A stretch of DNA of 64,000 bases, from assembly GCF_003112775.1 (NCBI RefSeq), contig NZ_BFCH01000008.1:78828-142827 (forward strand). The letters run 5' to 3'. This DNA is from Mycobacterium montefiorense (lineage in GTDB: Bacteria > Actinomycetota > Actinomycetes > Mycobacteriales > Mycobacteriaceae). The translations under genes were made by a program, and so were the position numbers. Positions within the stretch are counted from its first letter, which is position 1, and each line of letters begins with the position of its first letter. Below are positions 9,461 to 20,381 of this stretch, piece after piece. The notes under the pieces are model-generated. The model did no database searches. It was given only the letters and a program-made list of their open reading frames with translations, and was not told the DNA's origin.

Positions 9461-9769
9461 TCATGGTTGCGGCGACCTTGCCCAGACACCGGCTGCCCGG
9501 CGATCGGCGCTCGCCACCTCGTCGGCGCCATCGCGGACCGCATGTCCCAAATCCATCAGGATCTCGTTCAACGCGGTCGCCGCCTGGTGCCACTTGAGCT
9601 GTTCGGCCTGGTACGCGGCTGCCGCTTCGCGGGTCCAGAGCTGCTGCAACGGGGCGATCTGAGACCTCAACTCATCAAGCGCGGCGTTGAGACGAACCGA
9701 CGTGGTGTGGATCTCTTGGCGCACCGAATGTTCGATTTCGCCGAAGTTATAGGACAGCACGGGGTCCAC
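9461..9769 (-). CDS. esxT: ESX-4 WXG100-family protein EsxT
   Basis: A 102-residue helix-turn-helix protein (MDPVLSYNFGEIEHSVRQEI...) with the turn sequence LQQLWTREAAAAY, so the WXG position reads WTR. It forms the presumed heterodimer with the EsxU encoded 12 bases upstream and is a substrate of the ESX-4 type VII machine. The size and sequence match my memory of Rv3444c. Confidence 0.93.
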   Translation of the reverse strand: MDPVLSYNFGEIEHSVRQEIHTTSVRLNAALDELRSQIAPLQQLWTREAAAAYQAEQLKWHQAATALNEILMDLGHAVRDGADEVASADRRAAGVWARSPQP

Positions 9770-9781
9770 AGGAACGTCCTC

Positions 9782-10108
9782 TCACAGATCTGCGCCGGCG
9801 GCGCCGATGTGGTGTGCATGGTTGTGGCCGGCCTCCTGAAGCGTGGCCTCGTTGTGCCGAATCGTGTCGGCGATCTGGTGCAGCACGTGGTAGAGCCGCA
9901 ACGACTCGGCGTTCCAGCGATCCACCACATCCTTGAACCGGGCAGCGGCAAGCCCACCCCACACCGACGGCGGCACACTGCTCATGCGGCCCATGAATGC
10001 CTGCAACATCGCCCGGATCTCTTCGTTGCGGGCGTCCGTGGTGCCTGCGACCGAACGCATCGGATCAAAGTCGGTGCTCAGCGTGTTCGCACCTTGCGGC
10101 GTAGTCAC
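9782..10108 (-). CDS. esxU: ESX-4 WXG100-family protein EsxU
   Basis: A 108-residue protein with a GTG start ([10 protein letters not shown]). The start is chosen because a GGAAGGAGAAGG ribosome-binding site stands directly upstream; longer in-frame starts lack it. The canonical turn motif [13 protein letters not shown] is present. Partner of EsxT, immediately upstream in the same operon. Confidence 0.93.
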   Translation of the reverse strand: MTTPQGANTLSTDFDPMRSVAGTTDARNEEIRAMLQAFMGRMSSVPPSVWGGLAAARFKDVVDRWNAESLRLYHVLHQIADTIRHNEATLQEAGHNHAHHIGAAGADL

Positions 10109-10190
10109 CCTTCTCCTTCCTTCCTGATACCAAGTACGACCACGCCCGACCCCATTCGGTTCCGTCCGATTTTCGGTGCGTACCCGATAC

Positions 10191-11435
10191 TCATCCGATC
10201 GCGTGGGCGGACCGCACCGCCTGCTCACACGGGACACGGACGGCCTCCTCACCAGCAGGCCGGCTCTGGCATCCGACGCTGATCCGAACCGATCCATCAA
10301 CCACCACCGTCCATCGCACCTGATGACTGCTGCGGACTTCGCGATAAGTCACCGCGGGCCGGCCGGCGCTTACTCCGGACGGATTGAAGTCCACGAACAC
10401 ACCGCCGGGTTCGGTATTGATCGCACGTTTCAATCGCTCGGCGGTGGCGCTGAGCGTCTCATCGGGAATCCGCGACTGTGTGATGTGCAGCGCCACTTCA
10501 GGATCTGACGGCGAACTCACCTGCACCCGCGCCGAACCCGGCCCCACGACCACGCGCTCTGTCCGCCAATTCGCCGGCACCGTCAGCGCAACTCGGCCTT
10601 CCACGAGAAAGGTCGTCGGCGCCGCCTCCAGGGGCGGGATCGCACGCCGACCACCCGCGGCCACCGCCGGCCCCGTCGCGGCCAGCACGATGGCAGCGGC
10701 TACCAACCCAGCACGTATCCGGACGCGTGATCGCACGTGAGAAGCATCGACAACGGATGGCGGCAATCGCGCCGCACCCTTGGGCTTGGCAAGCATCGAG
10801 GCCGTTAGCCGTGACAGCCCGGCGTCATCGATCGCCACTACAGAATGACCGTTTCGGCGGACTCGACCGGCGATCAACTGCGCAAGCGCTCGCGCTCCGC
10901 CAACCGCGCCGGAGGCATCGATCAAAATGGAAGACGCTGTACCACTTTCTATTTCGCCGATCAGGCGCGAAATATTCTCGGCAAGAGCGTCCGGGTCTGC
11001 TGCGCGCGGCACCGCAACGACATCGTCAATCGAGATCGCCACCAACCGCTCAGCGATCTCCACAACCGGCGCTTCCGGCTGTGCATTGGCTACCTGCCTG
11101 AGCAACCACGACCGCGGGCGCAGCTGAATATCTCCGGGCAGGGTTGCTGCCGCCGCGGCAACTACGCCGACCCGCGACGACGGCCACCACGACGGGTAGA
11201 CCACCTGAATTGCCCTGTGCACGTGTGATTTCCCGCAGTCCAACGACCGCAGCACAACGGGCCACAACGAATCGACATCTACCGGTCGCCCATCCACCAA
11301 CGCCACTTGATCGTCGATTGCCTCTAGTGCCGCGCGAAATACCTCGGACATGTCGTCCGCAACTTTTCCGGTACCGCAACATAACCGACGGATCGTCCCC
11401 GGACCGGTCCCAATGATGGTGCGATGCGCGCTCAC
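10191..11435 (-). CDS. Type VII secretion-associated membrane protein (Rv3446c-like)
   Basis: A 414-residue protein with an N-terminal cytosolic domain, one membrane segment near residues 238-260 ([21 protein letters not shown]) and a C-terminal extracytoplasmic domain containing paired cysteines near the end (SVGCQSRP...VPCEQAV). Its GTG overlaps the eccC4 stop by four bases. It belongs to the accessory proteins found in ESX-4 loci. Its exact role is unknown. Confidence 0.85.
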   Translation of the reverse strand: MSAHRTIIGTGPGTIRRLCCGTGKVADDMSEVFRAALEAIDDQVALVDGRPVDVDSLWPVVLRSLDCGKSHVHRAIQVVYPSWWPSSRVGVVAAAAATLPGDIQLRPRSWLLRQVANAQPEAPVVEIAERLVAISIDDVVAVPRAADPDALAENISRLIGEIESGTASSILIDASGAVGGARALAQLIAGRVRRNGHSVVAIDDAGLSRLTASMLAKPKGAARLPPSVVDASHVRSRVRIRAGLVAAAIVLAATGPAVAAGGRRAIPPLEAAPTTFLVEGRVALTVPANWRTERVVVGPGSARVQVSSPSDPEVALHITQSRIPDETLSATAERLKRAINTEPGGVFVDFNPSGVSAGRPAVTYREVRSSHQVRWTVVVDGSVRISVGCQSRPAGEEAVRVPCEQAVRSAHAIG

Positions 11436-14400
11436 GGCGCGGGGCTCCAGCCCACCTGAATTACCTGTTCGTCGCCGGCCTGACTGACCAATACGCCACG
11501 CCCCGCGGGCAACCGCTCCGGACGGCCCGAACCCACCAGGCAGCCGTCATCCGGACGCGCACTCATCATCAGTCCTAGGCAGCCGATCTCACGCAGGCCC
11601 GCCAGCACTGGCTCGAAGAGGCCGCGGGCCGCGCCCCCGCTGCGCCGCGCCACGACTAGGTGCAAACCCAGATCGCGGGCATACGGCAAGTATTCGAGCA
11701 CGGATAGCAGCGGGTTTCCCGACGGCGTAGCGACCAGGTCGTAGTCGTCGACCACCAGGTAAACGTCTGGACCTGACCACCAAGACCTGGCCAGCAGCTG
11801 TGCCTGAGTCACGTCCGAGGGGGGCATCCGCCGTTGCAGCAGATCGTGCAGATCCGGCATCAGCGACCTGAGCGCAGTCGGTGACATGGCGTAGCCGCCG
11901 AGATGTTCTGACTCCACGACACCGAGCAGGGTGCGCCGATAGTCGACGATCAGTATTTGCGCCTGCGCAGCCGTCTTCGTCCGAGCAATTTCGCGGCACA
12001 AGGTGCGCAACGCGGTGGTCTTCCCGCATTCGTTGTCGCCGAGAACCAACAGATGCGAATTCCGCTCGAAATCGACTTTGACCGGATGCAGTCGACGCTC
12101 CTCGAGGCCGAGGAGCATTTGTGGCTCGCCTTGGCCGCCCGCCTGGTCGACGACGACCCGGTGGTCGATATGCGTGGGCAGCAGCAGTATGGGCGGGGCG
12201 GCTAACTCATCGGCACGCCATCGCAGCTCGCTTACGTCAATAGGCAGGGAGATGGCCATCTGCAGTCCGTCGCGGGATAGACCGCGGCCGGGTCGGTCGC
12301 GGGGGACCTCGTTGGCACGTTTGCGGTCAAGCTCTGAATCAGCGGGATCGCCCAACCGCAACTCGATGCGGGTGCCGATCTGATCCTTTAGTGACGGTCT
12401 GATCTCTGCCCAGCGCGAAGCCGAAAGCACCACGTGCACTCCGAACGAAAGCCCTTGGGCCGCAATGGCAGCAATCGCTTCCTCAACCTCCCCGAACTCG
12501 TGGCGTAGGCTCGCCCAGCCGTCGATGACCAGAAAGACGTCACCGATCTGGCTTCCGTCGCCCAGTTCGCAACCGAGGGCCTCCCGGGAGTGCACGATGG
12601 AATCGATCTCGGTGATCATGCGGCCGACGAGCTGCGGCTCGGCCCTGCCCGCGACCGCACCCACGTGCGGCAATTCGCGTAGCGACGCCAGCGTTCCGCC
12701 ACCGAAGTCCAGACAGTAGATCTGCACCCGGTCCGGACCATGAGCGGCAGCCAACGCGGTGATCAACGTCCGCAGCGCTGTCGACTTGCCCGTTTGAGGT
12801 GCACCCACGATCGCGACATTGCCTGCAGCGCCGGATACGTCGACCACCAACGGTGTCCGGCATTGCTCGAACGGGCGATCAACAATTCCGATGGGTACCG
12901 CCAGCGGAGCCGGTACCGCATCGCGCAACAGACTCTGCAGTGGTGGGGCCAGGCCCAGCGGGGGCAGCCAGACGCGGTGCGCAGGCGGCCCGTGTCCGGA
13001 CAGGCGGTCCAGCACGGTCCGCAAAATCGTCGGGGCGGCCGACCCATCTGGCTCGTCGGCGCGCGTGATCGGTCCGACGGCCTGTGCGGTGAACATCCGC
13101 ACCGCTGCCGGCGTGTTGTGGTGTGCTGGTACGCCGGCAGGAGCCGCCCTTTCTGCCTCAAGCGGTCCCGACACGAACGCGGTTTGGAACCGAATCAACT
13201 CGCCGCTACCGGAACGCAGCAGGCCCGCCCCGGGCGTGTTCGGCAGCTCGTAGGCGTCGGGCGTTCCCAGGACGATTCGCGATTCGCTCGCGGACAAAGT
13301 CTTCAAGCTCATCCGATAAGACAGGTGTGCTTCCAGTCCGCGCAGCCGGCCCTCGTCGAGCCGCTGGCTAGCGAGCAATAGATGCATGCCCAGTGATCTG
13401 CCCAGTCGACCGATCGCGACGAACATGTCTGCGAAATCGGGATGCTGGCTGAGAAGTTCGGAAAACTCGTCGACGATGATGAACAGCGCTGGCAAGGCGG
13501 TCAATTGCGTGCCGGCCGTGCGAGCTTGCTCGTATGCGGCCACGCTGGCGCAGCGCGCCGTCCGCAACAACTGTTGCCGACGGTTCATCTCACCGGCCAG
13601 TGAGTCTCGCATCCGCGCTACCAGCGGCGCTTCCTCCGAGAGGTTGGTGATGACCGCGCAGACATGCGGCGCGTGCGTCAAATCGAGAAATGTTGCCCCG
13701 CCTTTGAAGTCAATGAGGAGTAGGTTCAGTACTTCCGGGGAGTTTCGCGCCATCATGCCAAGTGCGACGGTGCGCAGCAGCTCCGACTTGCCCGACCCGG
13801 TTGCGCCCACACAAAGCCCGTGTGGCCCCATGCCATTTTCGGCGGCCTCCTTGATATCCAGCTCGAGAGGCATTCCGTCGACCGTGTGCCCAATCGGCGC
13901 ACAAAGTCGACCGCGACGGTCTTGACTGCGCCACACCGCGATTGGGCTAGAATGGGCAGCACCGAGTCCGACTAGGCCCAGCCAGCCTTTACCGCCATCC
14001 GATTCAGACGCCGCGCCGGCCCGGTAACCGGCAAGCCGGCGTGCGCATATCTGGGCGTCCAGCCGATCCATCTTGTCGGGGTGCGCCAACTCGCGAACCG
14101 TGTCGCCGTGCGTGATCGTCATCGGGGAGCCGCTGCGGCACGGGACGGCCTCGAGCACCGTCGCATCCGTGAGCGCGCCGGCGCTATCAAAGTCGACGCG
14201 CCCCGGTAGGTCGCATACCACCACCACCCGCGGCGGCAGTCCGCCACCGGCCAGTGCGGTCTGCGCCTCCCCCGCGCTGTGATACACCATGCGGGCGGAC
14301 CCTAACGAGTCACTGGCAGCCGGATGTTGATTGTGCGGCAACCACTTCAACCAATCCCAGTGTGCCCGATTCTGGCTCTCGATCACGCCGACGATCAGCA

Positions 14401-15127
14401 ATTGATCCGGAGGGTGTAGCACGGCCAGCTGGCAAATCATCGCGCGCAACAGTCCGCGGACCTCGGCAGCATCGCCATTGACTGTCACGGATAGCGTTGC
14501 ACTGAGATCAATCGCAATTGGCACATCCGCGATCGTCGCGTGTGTGTGGATAAACCGATACGCAGCCGCGACGGTGACTGGATCCGAACGCTCCTCGGTG
14601 CAGATTTCGGGTCCCACCAACCGGGTCGAAAGTTCCTGACTGCCGACCCCGATACGAACCCGACAGAAGTCGGCGTCGGTCGTTCGTCGCTCCCACATCC
14701 GCGGGCCGCCTATCAATGTCCACAGGGCAGCGGGATCGGGGTGCGTCCAGTCAAGTGATGCACGCTGTGCCACAGCGGTTTCAGTAACCAGCACACGCAG
14801 GCGACCCAGGTAGCCCAAGTAGTCGGCTCGGTCGGCACTGATCTCGCCGCTGCGCCGGCGGCCACCTTGGGTGATCGCGGTCAGCACCATCGAAACCAGC
14901 ATCATCATCGGGAACACTAAGAATGCGGGGTTGCGGGTCACGGCCGAGCCGGACAGGAAGATCACGGCCGTGGCGCCCAAGGTCGCGATCGACATGCCAA
15001 CTGGCAGCATGCGCACCAACAGATTTGGAGGGGAATCCGGCAGCTGAGGCGGCGCGGCAACGATGATGTCTGCGGTCGCGACTTGCAATGGCAGCTGCCG
15101 CACGGCAGGCACGAACCTCTGAGTCAT
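11432..15127 (-). CDS. eccC4: ESX-4 FtsK/SpoIIIE ATPase EccC4
   Basis: A 1231-residue motor of the type VII apparatus. Two membrane segments lie near residues 35-90, followed by three ATPase modules with P-loops [22 protein letters not shown] and [11 protein letters not shown]. The first module also shows the Walker B segment [10 protein letters not shown]. The third loop keeps GKT; its second Gly is replaced by Cys. It recognises Esx substrates in related systems. It is divergent from eccD4, with a 125-bp shared promoter region (15128-15252). Confidence 0.96.
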   Translation of the reverse strand: MTQRFVPAVRQLPLQVATADIIVAAPPQLPDSPPNLLVRMLPVGMSIATLGATAVIFLSGSAVTRNPAFLVFPMMMLVSMVLTAITQGGRRRSGEISADRADYLGYLGRLRVLVTETAVAQRASLDWTHPDPAALWTLIGGPRMWERRTTDADFCRVRIGVGSQELSTRLVGPEICTEERSDPVTVAAAYRFIHTHATIADVPIAIDLSATLSVTVNGDAAEVRGLLRAMICQLAVLHPPDQLLIVGVIESQNRAHWDWLKWLPHNQHPAASDSLGSARMVYHSAGEAQTALAGGGLPPRVVVVCDLPGRVDFDSAGALTDATVLEAVPCRSGSPMTITHGDTVRELAHPDKMDRLDAQICARRLAGYRAGAASESDGGKGWLGLVGLGAAHSSPIAVWRSQDRRGRLCAPIGHTVDGMPLELDIKEAAENGMGPHGLCVGATGSGKSELLRTVALGMMARNSPEVLNLLLIDFKGGATFLDLTHAPHVCAVITNLSEEAPLVARMRDSLAGEMNRRQQLLRTARCASVAAYEQARTAGTQLTALPALFIIVDEFSELLSQHPDFADMFVAIGRLGRSLGMHLLLASQRLDEGRLRGLEAHLSYRMSLKTLSASESRIVLGTPDAYELPNTPGAGLLRSGSGELIRFQTAFVSGPLEAERAAPAGVPAHHNTPAAVRMFTAQAVGPITRADEPDGSAAPTILRTVLDRLSGHGPPAHRVWLPPLGLAPPLQSLLRDAVPAPLAVPIGIVDRPFEQCRTPLVVDVSGAAGNVAIVGAPQTGKSTALRTLITALAAAHGPDRVQIYCLDFGGGTLASLRELPHVGAVAGRAEPQLVGRMITEIDSIVHSREALGCELGDGSQIGDVFLVIDGWASLRHEFGEVEEAIAAIAAQGLSFGVHVVLSASRWAEIRPSLKDQIGTRIELRLGDPADSELDRKRANEVPRDRPGRGLSRDGLQMAISLPIDVSELRWRADELAAPPILLLPTHIDHRVVVDQAGGQGEPQMLLGLEERRLHPVKVDFERNSHLLVLGDNECGKTTALRTLCREIARTKTAAQAQILIVDYRRTLLGVVESEHLGGYAMSPTALRSLMPDLHDLLQRRMPPSDVTQAQLLARSWWSGPDVYLVVDDYDLVATPSGNPLLSVLEYLPYARDLGLHLVVARRSGGAARGLFEPVLAGLREIGCLGLMMSARPDDGCLVGSGRPERLPAGRGVLVSQAGDEQVIQVGWSPAP

Positions 15128-15252
15128 CCCGGGCCCTCCCAGCGTGCGACGACGTTAAACGGCGACGTAATCGTCCGCAACTCACCTGTGGACAGGCGAA
15201 TACAGATGGATTGAAATCGCGTTAGCGTCCCGCTCATCCGAATCTGAAGAGG

Positions 15253-16629
15253 GTGACGTTGTCTGTATCCGATCAGGGGTTACGCCGCGTGTCCGTGCAC
15301 GCCGGCACTGCCGTCGCCGACTTGGCTCTGCCTTGCAGGATGCCTGTCGCGGCGTTGCTCCCACCGATCGTCGACATCCTCAAAGCCCACGGCGTCAGCG
15401 ATCTGACCGGGGTTTCCTACCAGCTATCGATCCCCGGCGCTGCCGCACTGGATTCATCAATGACATTGGTACAAAACGGTATCCGTGACGGCGATGTCCT
15501 CGTGGTGAGCAGGTCCGCAGCACCGCCACCGGCTTTTCGTCACGACGATGTAGCCCAAGCCGTGTCACAGATCCTGAACGAGCGGACCTCGAGTCCATCC
15601 CAGATTCGCAGGGTAATGCGGCTTAGTGCCTCGCTGGCGGCGGGCTACCTTGCCGGCATCGGGAGCCTCGCCCTCATTCGAAACACTTTCATGGCCGGTG
15701 CGGAGGGACACCGTGGCGCGACCGCAGGAATCGCGGTAAGTGTCGCATTTGCCGCCGCGATGATGTCGGCGCTGGCGCAGCGCGCATATCGTGACGCGAT
15801 GGCGGGGCTCACGCTGGGCCTGACTAGCACGGCGTTCGCCGCGACCGCGGGATTTCTGGCGGTGCCGGGCGCCCCGGGTCTGCCCAACGTGCTTCTGGCT
15901 GCTAGCTCGGCGGCGGTCACGGCGACGCTGACGATGCGCGTATCAGGCTGTGGGGAAATCACGTTGACTGCGGTGTCGTGCTTCGCGGCGGTCGTCGCCG
16001 TCGCCGCGTTCGGAGGCGTGCTCACCGGCGTCCCGCCGTATGTGATCGGCGCGGTATCGGCGGTGGTTTCGCTTGGCCTGCTGGGCGTATCTGCACCCGC
16101 TGCCGTTGTCCTGGCCGGATTGTCACCAAAGTCCAACTGCGATAACGCTGTCGAAGACCTCACCGCCAATGCGCTCCGCGCGGATGCCTGGCTGTCGATT
16201 CTGCTGGCCGCATTCTCGTCCTCGGGAGCCGTCGGAGCGATCGTCACCGTATTGGCGGGCATACCGCGGTCTGGTTGCAGCACCTTTTCGGCGGCCACCG
16301 GCGTGCTACTGCTGCTGCGCGCCAATGCGGTTGATAGAAATGGAACGTTGGTGTGCTTCATCGGCGCGGTGGTGACTATCGGCACGACGGTCGGCTTCGC
16401 CGCGATCAGAGCCCCAGAGCACGGCCCGTGGATTGCTGCAGCGACCACGCTATTGGTCGCTACAACCGTCTACTTGGGGTTCGTGGCTCCTGGCATATCT
16501 TTCTCACCCATCGCGCGAAAGAGTGCCGAGCTGTTGGAGTGTTTGGTCCTGATCGCGATGGTTCCGTTGACTTGTTGGATATGCGGCTTCTATGACACCG
16601 CTCGCGGTCTGCATCCGACATGGAGTTGA
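15253..16629 (+). CDS. eccD4: ESX-4 membrane channel component EccD4
   Basis: A 458-residue protein with an N-terminal ubiquitin-like domain (residues ~1-90, LSVSDQGLRRVSVHAGTA) and about eleven hydrophobic membrane spans. GTG start. The stop overlaps the mycP4 start region by ten bases, so the two genes are cotranscribed. Confidence 0.94.
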   Translation: MTLSVSDQGLRRVSVHAGTAVADLALPCRMPVAALLPPIVDILKAHGVSDLTGVSYQLSIPGAAALDSSMTLVQNGIRDGDVLVVSRSAAPPPAFRHDDVAQAVSQILNERTSSPSQIRRVMRLSASLAAGYLAGIGSLALIRNTFMAGAEGHRGATAGIAVSVAFAAAMMSALAQRAYRDAMAGLTLGLTSTAFAATAGFLAVPGAPGLPNVLLAASSAAVTATLTMRVSGCGEITLTAVSCFAAVVAVAAFGGVLTGVPPYVIGAVSAVVSLGLLGVSAPAAVVLAGLSPKSNCDNAVEDLTANALRADAWLSILLAAFSSSGAVGAIVTVLAGIPRSGCSTFSAATGVLLLLRANAVDRNGTLVCFIGAVVTIGTTVGFAAIRAPEHGPWIAAATTLLVATTVYLGFVAPGISFSPIARKSAELLECLVLIAMVPLTCWICGFYDTARGLHPTWS

Positions 16630-17936
16630 GCACTTCGCGTGTGGTGCGGCTGGTCGCGGTATTGGCGCTGACTGTGCTGTCACAATTCGGAACTCCCTGG
16701 GCACAAGCGGTTTCGCCGCCAGAGATCGACGATAGGTTGCTGCCCAAGCCGGCGTTGCCGGCACCTCCGTGGCCGACGGCGCAACGCGAGGTCTGCACGA
16801 TGGTGACAGGAGACCCGGGCCCCGGCCGTAACCAGCTCGCAGCTTTCGACCTTCCGCGCATCTGGCAGCTCACCCGCGGCGCGGGCCAACGGGTCGCGGT
16901 CATCGACACCGGTGTGTCGCGAAACCGCCGGCTGCCCGATGTAGTGGCGGGAGGCGACTATGTGTTCACCGGCGACGGCACCCAGGATTGCGACGGGCAC
17001 GGGACCTTGGTCGCCGGAATCATCGCCGCCGCAGCCGATTCCAAAGCCGATACCTTCAGTGGTGTGGCGCCCGATGTCACGTTGATCAGCATCCGCCAGT
17101 CCAGCGGGAAATTTGCACCCGCAACCGACCCGTCAAGGCCGGGGATCGGTGATGTCGACACCATGGCGAGAGCGGTCCGCACCGCCGCGGACCTGGGCGC
17201 GTCGGTCATCAATATTTCGTCGGTGGCCTGCGTTTTGGCTACCTCAGCGCTCGACGACCGGGCGCTAGGCGCCGCGCTGGCCTACGCGGTGGACGTCAAG
17301 AATGCCGTTGTCGTTGCCGCGGCCGGAAATACCGGTGGCGGCGGGCAATGCCCGCCGCAGCGCCCGGATGCGACTTGGCAGACCATCTCGGTCGCGGTCA
17401 GTCCGGCCTGGTATGACGACTACGTGCTGACCGTCGGCTCGGTAAACGCCGAAGGGGCACCGTCGGCGTTCACTCTGGCCGGCCCGTGGGTCGACGTCGC
17501 GGCGACCGGCGAGGCGGTGATGTCACTGAGTTCTACATCGTTGTCCGGCACCAGTTACGCCGCGCCAGTCGTCAGCGGGCTCGCCGCCCTGATCCGGGCC
17601 CGGTTTCCGGTGCTGACGGCGCGGCAGGTGATGCAGCGCATCGAGTCGACTGCCCATCACCCACCCGCGGGATGGAATTCGTTGGTCGGCAACGGCACAG
17701 TCGATGCCCTAGCGGCGGTAAGCACCGACTCGAGTGCTCCCGGCAACATCGCCAAGCCACCGCCGGCACATGTGCCGATCGGCGCACCGCCGCCCCGCAC
17801 GCCCACGAGTTCTGGTGCGCGCGACACCGCGTTGCGCGGCGCAGCCCTGTGTCTGGTCGTCCTGATGTGCGCGCTAGTCGCCGGTGCAGCCAAGCGGCAG
17901 CTACGGAAGTCAAGGGACAACGTCGCGGGCAACTGA
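16620..17936 (+). CDS. mycP4: ESX-4 mycosin, subtilisin-like membrane protease
   Basis: A 438-residue protein with a signal peptide (residues 1-30). The catalytic triad lies in AVIDTGVS (Asp), DCDGHGTLVAGI (His) and LSGTSYAAPVVSG (Ser). A Pro-rich linker and a C-terminal membrane anchor (LCLVVLMCALVAGAA) followed by basic residues complete the protein. The start lies inside eccD4. The 3' end overlaps eccB4 on the other strand by 27 bp. Confidence 0.95.
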   Translation: MELSTSRVVRLVAVLALTVLSQFGTPWAQAVSPPEIDDRLLPKPALPAPPWPTAQREVCTMVTGDPGPGRNQLAAFDLPRIWQLTRGAGQRVAVIDTGVSRNRRLPDVVAGGDYVFTGDGTQDCDGHGTLVAGIIAAAADSKADTFSGVAPDVTLISIRQSSGKFAPATDPSRPGIGDVDTMARAVRTAADLGASVINISSVACVLATSALDDRALGAALAYAVDVKNAVVVAAAGNTGGGGQCPPQRPDATWQTISVAVSPAWYDDYVLTVGSVNAEGAPSAFTLAGPWVDVAATGEAVMSLSSTSLSGTSYAAPVVSGLAALIRARFPVLTARQVMQRIESTAHHPPAGWNSLVGNGTVDALAAVSTDSSAPGNIAKPPPAHVPIGAPPPRTPTSSGARDTALRGAALCLVVLMCALVAGAAKRQLRKSRDNVAGN

Positions 17937-19328
17937 CGCATTCGCCCTGCTGAGTTCCGGTCCGGATGGCAACACCGCGAGCATCGGCCATGGCACCGGT
18001 ACTGCTTCCGTCCGCAGACCGAGGTCATGTGCGGAGTCGTTGTCGTGAATCGCGAACCGCACACCGGTGTCAGTGACGAGATAGCGCGCGCCGGCCCCGC
18101 TATTCCCCCGCACGTAGGCGCCGTGGCCGGGCGGCACGTAGACGCCGTCGAGTGCAGGACCGCGACCGTCGGCTTGCGATAGAACCACCGGCGTTTGGTC
18201 GGCCCGCAGCGGCAGACCACTCCCGACAACGAACGCGACTCCGGCCGGGCCGGACGCCGTGGGCGCCGAACTCGCGCACACGGTGGTAGTAGTGCCGTTC
18301 GAACTGCCATCCCCGGGAGCGCGCTCGGGAAACGTCTGCACCGGAAGCGTGTTCGAGATCTGCGCGCCCCGGAGCACGTCTGGCGCCACCGCGATGACGT
18401 TGGCGACGCCCCTTGAGTCACTGAAACGCATTAGATCCGCGGCTACCTGGCCCACCCGCTGCACCCCGGTGCTCAGGACGGCGTAATACTCGTCACCATC
18501 TGCGCGTGTGACGCGCAGCACACTGCCGACCGGAAAGGCGGGAAGTCCAGCCGCCTTGCCGCCCGCGCCGCGAATCCGTGGAGCCGTGATTGGCGGCGCC
18601 TCCGGAACCGCGTTCAGCAATGACTGGGAGACGACGGTCGGCCCGCGACCCTCCAGTCGTAGGGCACGCAGCACGGCGGTGTCCGCAAGGTCCACCACGG
18701 CGCGCAGCCCGTTGTAGAGAAGGTAGGCCGGCGGACCTGTCCCGGATGTGACCAGGAGGGCTTGATCGCGGCCTAGACGATGGGCCGACGACCCCCGAGT
18801 CGACCCGACGACGACGGTCGTGGCCGCTCCGCCGTCAGTATCACAGATCGTCCAGGCCGCTTCGTCGCCCGATAGCAGCGGGCCGAGAAGCTGCGGTGCG
18901 CCCGGAATGCCCAGCAGCGGACCGCGTTTGGTGTGGCTCAGTTCTGACTCGGACACTGGCTGCGGATTGGCATCAGTCGCCGCGATCAACCGCGCCGAGG
19001 CCAGATTCATCGCCGGGTGCCAGATATCGCCGACTCGCACATACAGCGCTCCGGTTGCCCTGCCGACGACGATCTGAGCGTGATCCAGCTGTACCTGGGG
19101 CCGCAGCACCCCAACAAACGCACATCCCGCCAGCCCGATGGCCGCCAGCACGCAGCCAACATTCAGGGGCCCGGTTCGCGACCGAAGGGGTTCGCTGGAC
19201 GCGCAGGTATCCCCGCTAAGTAATGCGCGCGCGATGCGACGCAGCAGGAATCGGTAACCGCTGACGTGCACCCAAGTCGTCGGTTGGTGGGGCACTGACC
19301 TCCCAAGATCCGCGAATCGTTGTGCCAC
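17910..19328 (-). CDS. eccB4: ESX-4 core component EccB4
   Basis: A 472-residue protein with a short cytosolic N-terminus beginning MAQRFADLGRSVPHQPTTW, a single membrane span near residues 58-75 and a large extracytoplasmic repeat domain. GTG start. It is convergent with mycP4 and shares 27 bp with it. No eccE gene is seen, in line with known ESX-4 loci. Confidence 0.94.
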   Translation of the reverse strand: MAQRFADLGRSVPHQPTTWVHVSGYRFLLRRIARALLSGDTCASSEPLRSRTGPLNVGCVLAAIGLAGCAFVGVLRPQVQLDHAQIVVGRATGALYVRVGDIWHPAMNLASARLIAATDANPQPVSESELSHTKRGPLLGIPGAPQLLGPLLSGDEAAWTICDTDGGAATTVVVGSTRGSSAHRLGRDQALLVTSGTGPPAYLLYNGLRAVVDLADTAVLRALRLEGRGPTVVSQSLLNAVPEAPPITAPRIRGAGGKAAGLPAFPVGSVLRVTRADGDEYYAVLSTGVQRVGQVAADLMRFSDSRGVANVIAVAPDVLRGAQISNTLPVQTFPERAPGDGSSNGTTTTVCASSAPTASGPAGVAFVVGSGLPLRADQTPVVLSQADGRGPALDGVYVPPGHGAYVRGNSGAGARYLVTDTGVRFAIHDNDSAHDLGLRTEAVPVPWPMLAVLPSGPELSRANASVARDVVP

Positions 19329-19400
19329 GTTAAACCGCTAATCGGCACCCCCGTCGCCGGTTATTCACAGGCGCACACGTTTCGGAAGGTCTCAAAATGG

Positions 19401-19458
19401 GTAAAATTACCGCGTGATTTTTCACCGCAGTAAAATTACCGCGTGATTTTTCACCGCA
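19401..19458 (+). repeat. Perfect 29-bp tandem duplication at the cut3 start
   Basis: Bases 19401-19429 are repeated without change at 19430-19458. The unit runs from GTAAAATTACC through the GTG start codon and five codons of cut3. Because 29 is not a multiple of three, the upstream copy of the start codon opens a different frame. Confidence 0.97.
19414..19446 (+). CDS. Ten-codon leader ORF coupled to cut3
   Basis: The upstream duplicated GTG (19414) reads [10 protein letters not shown] and stops at TGA 19444-19446, overlapping the cut3 GTG in the four bases GTGA. This is the geometry of translational coupling. Translation is not demonstrated. Confidence 0.4.
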   Translation: MIFHRSKITA

Positions 19459-20351
19459 TTCGTACCCGTCGGGCGGGCAGCGTGCGGTTAGCCGGTCGCT
19501 GGCTCGGCCTGGGCGCTGCCGCCCTGGTCGCGGCCTCGGGCCTGCTCGCCACGCCGAGTCCCCCGACCGCGCACGCCTTCGATTGCCCCGACGTCGAGGC
19601 CATCTTCGCCCGCGGCACCAATGAGCCGGCCGGCCTGGGCCGCGTCGGCGACGCCTTCGTCGACTCGCTGCGCCAGCAGACCGGCGGATTGAACATCCTG
19701 CCCTACGGCGTGAACTATGCCGCCAGCAAGCTGCAGCTGCACGGCGGCGACGGCGCCAACGACACCATCGACCGCGTCAAGAAGAGCGTGGAGACCTGCC
19801 CGAACACCAAGATCGTGCTGGGCGGCTACTCCCAGGGCGCGTCGGTGATGGACATCGTGGCCGGCGTCCCGATCGGCGGCATCAGCTGGGGCAGCGCGCT
19901 CCCGGCGCAGTACGCCAACAACATCGTCGCCGTCGCCACCTTTGGTGACGTGGCCGACCGCGCCGGCGGGACGCTGCCCAGCCAGAGCGCGATGCTGGGC
20001 TCCAAAGCGATCGACCTGTGCAACCCCAACGACCCGATCTGCCACTCCGGCCCCGGCAACGAGTGGAGTGGGCACACCGAGGGCTACGTCCCCGTCTACA
20101 CCACTCAGGCCGCGGCGTTCGTCGCATCCAAACTGGTCGGCACCGGACAATCGGTGCCCGGATACGGGCCGTCGGTCCCGGGCGCTGGCCCGCAGACCCC
20201 CGGCTACGGCCCGCAGACGCCCGGGCAAGCGCCCGGCCCCGTCCCGCAGACTCCTGGCCCGCTGACCCCGGGATACGGCCCGCAGACGCCCACCCCGTCG
20301 GTACCCGGCCCGACCTCGCCGCAGACCGACGTGGTTGCTGCAGTTCACTGA
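19443..20351 (+). CDS. cut3: Secreted cutinase-family esterase with Pro-rich repeat tail
   Basis: A 302-residue protein with a signal peptide to about residue 44 (TAHA/FDCPD). The serine hydrolase elbow is GYSQG; the other triad members lie in NPNDPICH and SGHTEGY. Conserved cysteines fit the cutinase disulfides. The last ~70 residues are repeats built on GYGPQTPG, which make it longer than the ~262-residue M. tuberculosis Cut3; they may be a wall-spanning or exposed tail. Such proteins hydrolyse lipids or esters outside the cell. Confidence 0.92.
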   Translation: MIFHRIRTRRAGSVRLAGRWLGLGAAALVAASGLLATPSPPTAHAFDCPDVEAIFARGTNEPAGLGRVGDAFVDSLRQQTGGLNILPYGVNYAASKLQLHGGDGANDTIDRVKKSVETCPNTKIVLGGYSQGASVMDIVAGVPIGGISWGSALPAQYANNIVAVATFGDVADRAGGTLPSQSAMLGSKAIDLCNPNDPICHSGPGNEWSGHTEGYVPVYTTQAAAFVASKLVGTGQSVPGYGPSVPGAGPQTPGYGPQTPGQAPGPVPQTPGPLTPGYGPQTPTPSVPGPTSPQTDVVAAVH

Positions 20352-20381
20352 CGCACAGTCAGTAACACGTACCATCGCGGC

